Below are positions 13,710 to 13,916 of a DNA stretch of 13,916 nucleotides, piece by piece (positions within the stretch are counted from its first letter, which is position 1; each line of letters begins with the position of its first letter). Below the pieces are notes generated by a model. The model was not told where the DNA came from, made no database searches, and worked only from the letters and a program-made list of their open reading frames with translations. The position numbers and the translations under genes are program-made. This DNA comes from Firmicutes bacterium UBA5473 (GTDB lineage Bacteria; Bacillota; DTU084), in NCBI GenBank assembly GCA_002427165.1, contig DIQB01000061.1, positions 2,869 through 16,784 on the forward strand. Direction: 5' to 3'.

Positions 13710-13916
13710 TTATCTGATGGAGTAGAAAGCGCCTTCGCCAGGATATGTTGCCACATCTCCCAACATGTCCTCGATCCGCAACAACTGGTTGTATTTAGCA
13801 ACTCGATCTGTACGGGAGGGGGCACCGGTCTTGATCTGACCAGCATTGACGCCCACCACAATGTCGGCGATGGTGGTATCCTCGGTCTCGCCTGAGCGGT
13901 GAGAGACTACTGCTGT
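13710..13916 (-). CDS. eno: Enolase, C-terminal part (runs off right edge)
   Basis: The last 68 residues of enolase, the glycolytic enzyme that converts 2-phosphoglycerate to phosphoenolpyruvate, end with a TAA at 13710. The C-terminal signature is unmistakable: SHRSGETEDTTIADIVVG, followed by GQIKTGAPSRTDRVAKYNQLLRIE, given here as its core GQIKTGAPSRTDR. The SHRSGETED stretch contains active-site residues that bind substrate phosphate. The open frame continues past the window edge, so the start is not visible. A strong terminator follows, separating it from the protease group. Confidence 0.97.
   Translation of the reverse strand, partial: TAVVSHRSGETEDTTIADIVVGVNAGQIKTGAPSRTDRVAKYNQLLRIEDMLGDVATYPGEGAFYSIR

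Overview
The window looks like chromosome from a spore-forming, anaerobic Firmicute (Clostridia or a related class). The evidence is a clostridial-type 2[4Fe-4S] ferredoxin, a YwlC/Sua5-type tsaC, the prfA-prmC-tsaC cluster with a DUF1385 (YqhQ-like) membrane protein, comFA, recD2, and a YaaH/SleL-like lysin beside a GerE-like regulator. Sixteen genes are visible: fifteen on the minus strand and one on the plus strand. Coding density is very high, no stretch over 300 bases lacks a gene, and I see no mobile element, CRISPR array or tRNA/rRNA gene.

Reading along the minus strand from the right edge: the last 68 codons of enolase (eno) end at 13710 and are followed by a strong hairpin terminator (13663-13690). 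A three-gene group follows (13578 to 11128): a cytoplasmic-looking trypsin-like serine protease, a small GerE/LuxR-type DNA-binding protein, and a three-domain protein (peptidoglycan-binding, LysM, degenerate GH18-like) resembling spore cortex-lytic YaaH/SleL proteins. The start of this group lies in a perfect 14-bp inverted repeat that covers the protease start codon and part of its ribosome-binding region.

The only plus-strand gene (10634-11131) encodes a small secreted protein that reads like an outer-membrane beta-barrel. It converges on the lysin gene with overlapping stop codons. Its probable terminator, a 12-bp perfect stem, lies inside the antisense coding region about 100 bases past its stop. 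If it is a true porin-like barrel, the host may be a diderm Firmicute, such as a Limnochordia- or Halanaerobiales-like lineage (inference).

From 10484 down to the left edge, eleven genes run co-directionally: coaX, DUF1385, prfA, prmC, tsaC, a PilZ c-di-GMP receptor, DUF192, then after a 71-base gap a ferredoxin, recD2, comFA and a partial L,D-transpeptidase. Many are joined by 4-8 base overlaps, so translational coupling is likely. The group links translation termination and its methyltransferase (prfA, prmC), tRNA t6A synthesis (tsaC), CoA synthesis (coaX), c-di-GMP sensing, DNA-processing helicases (recD2, comFA) and cell-wall crosslinking. Nothing here is clearly a wholly new system. The best leads are the barrel protein, the embedded terminator, the start-codon inverted repeat, and the protease/GerE-like/degenerate-lysin group.
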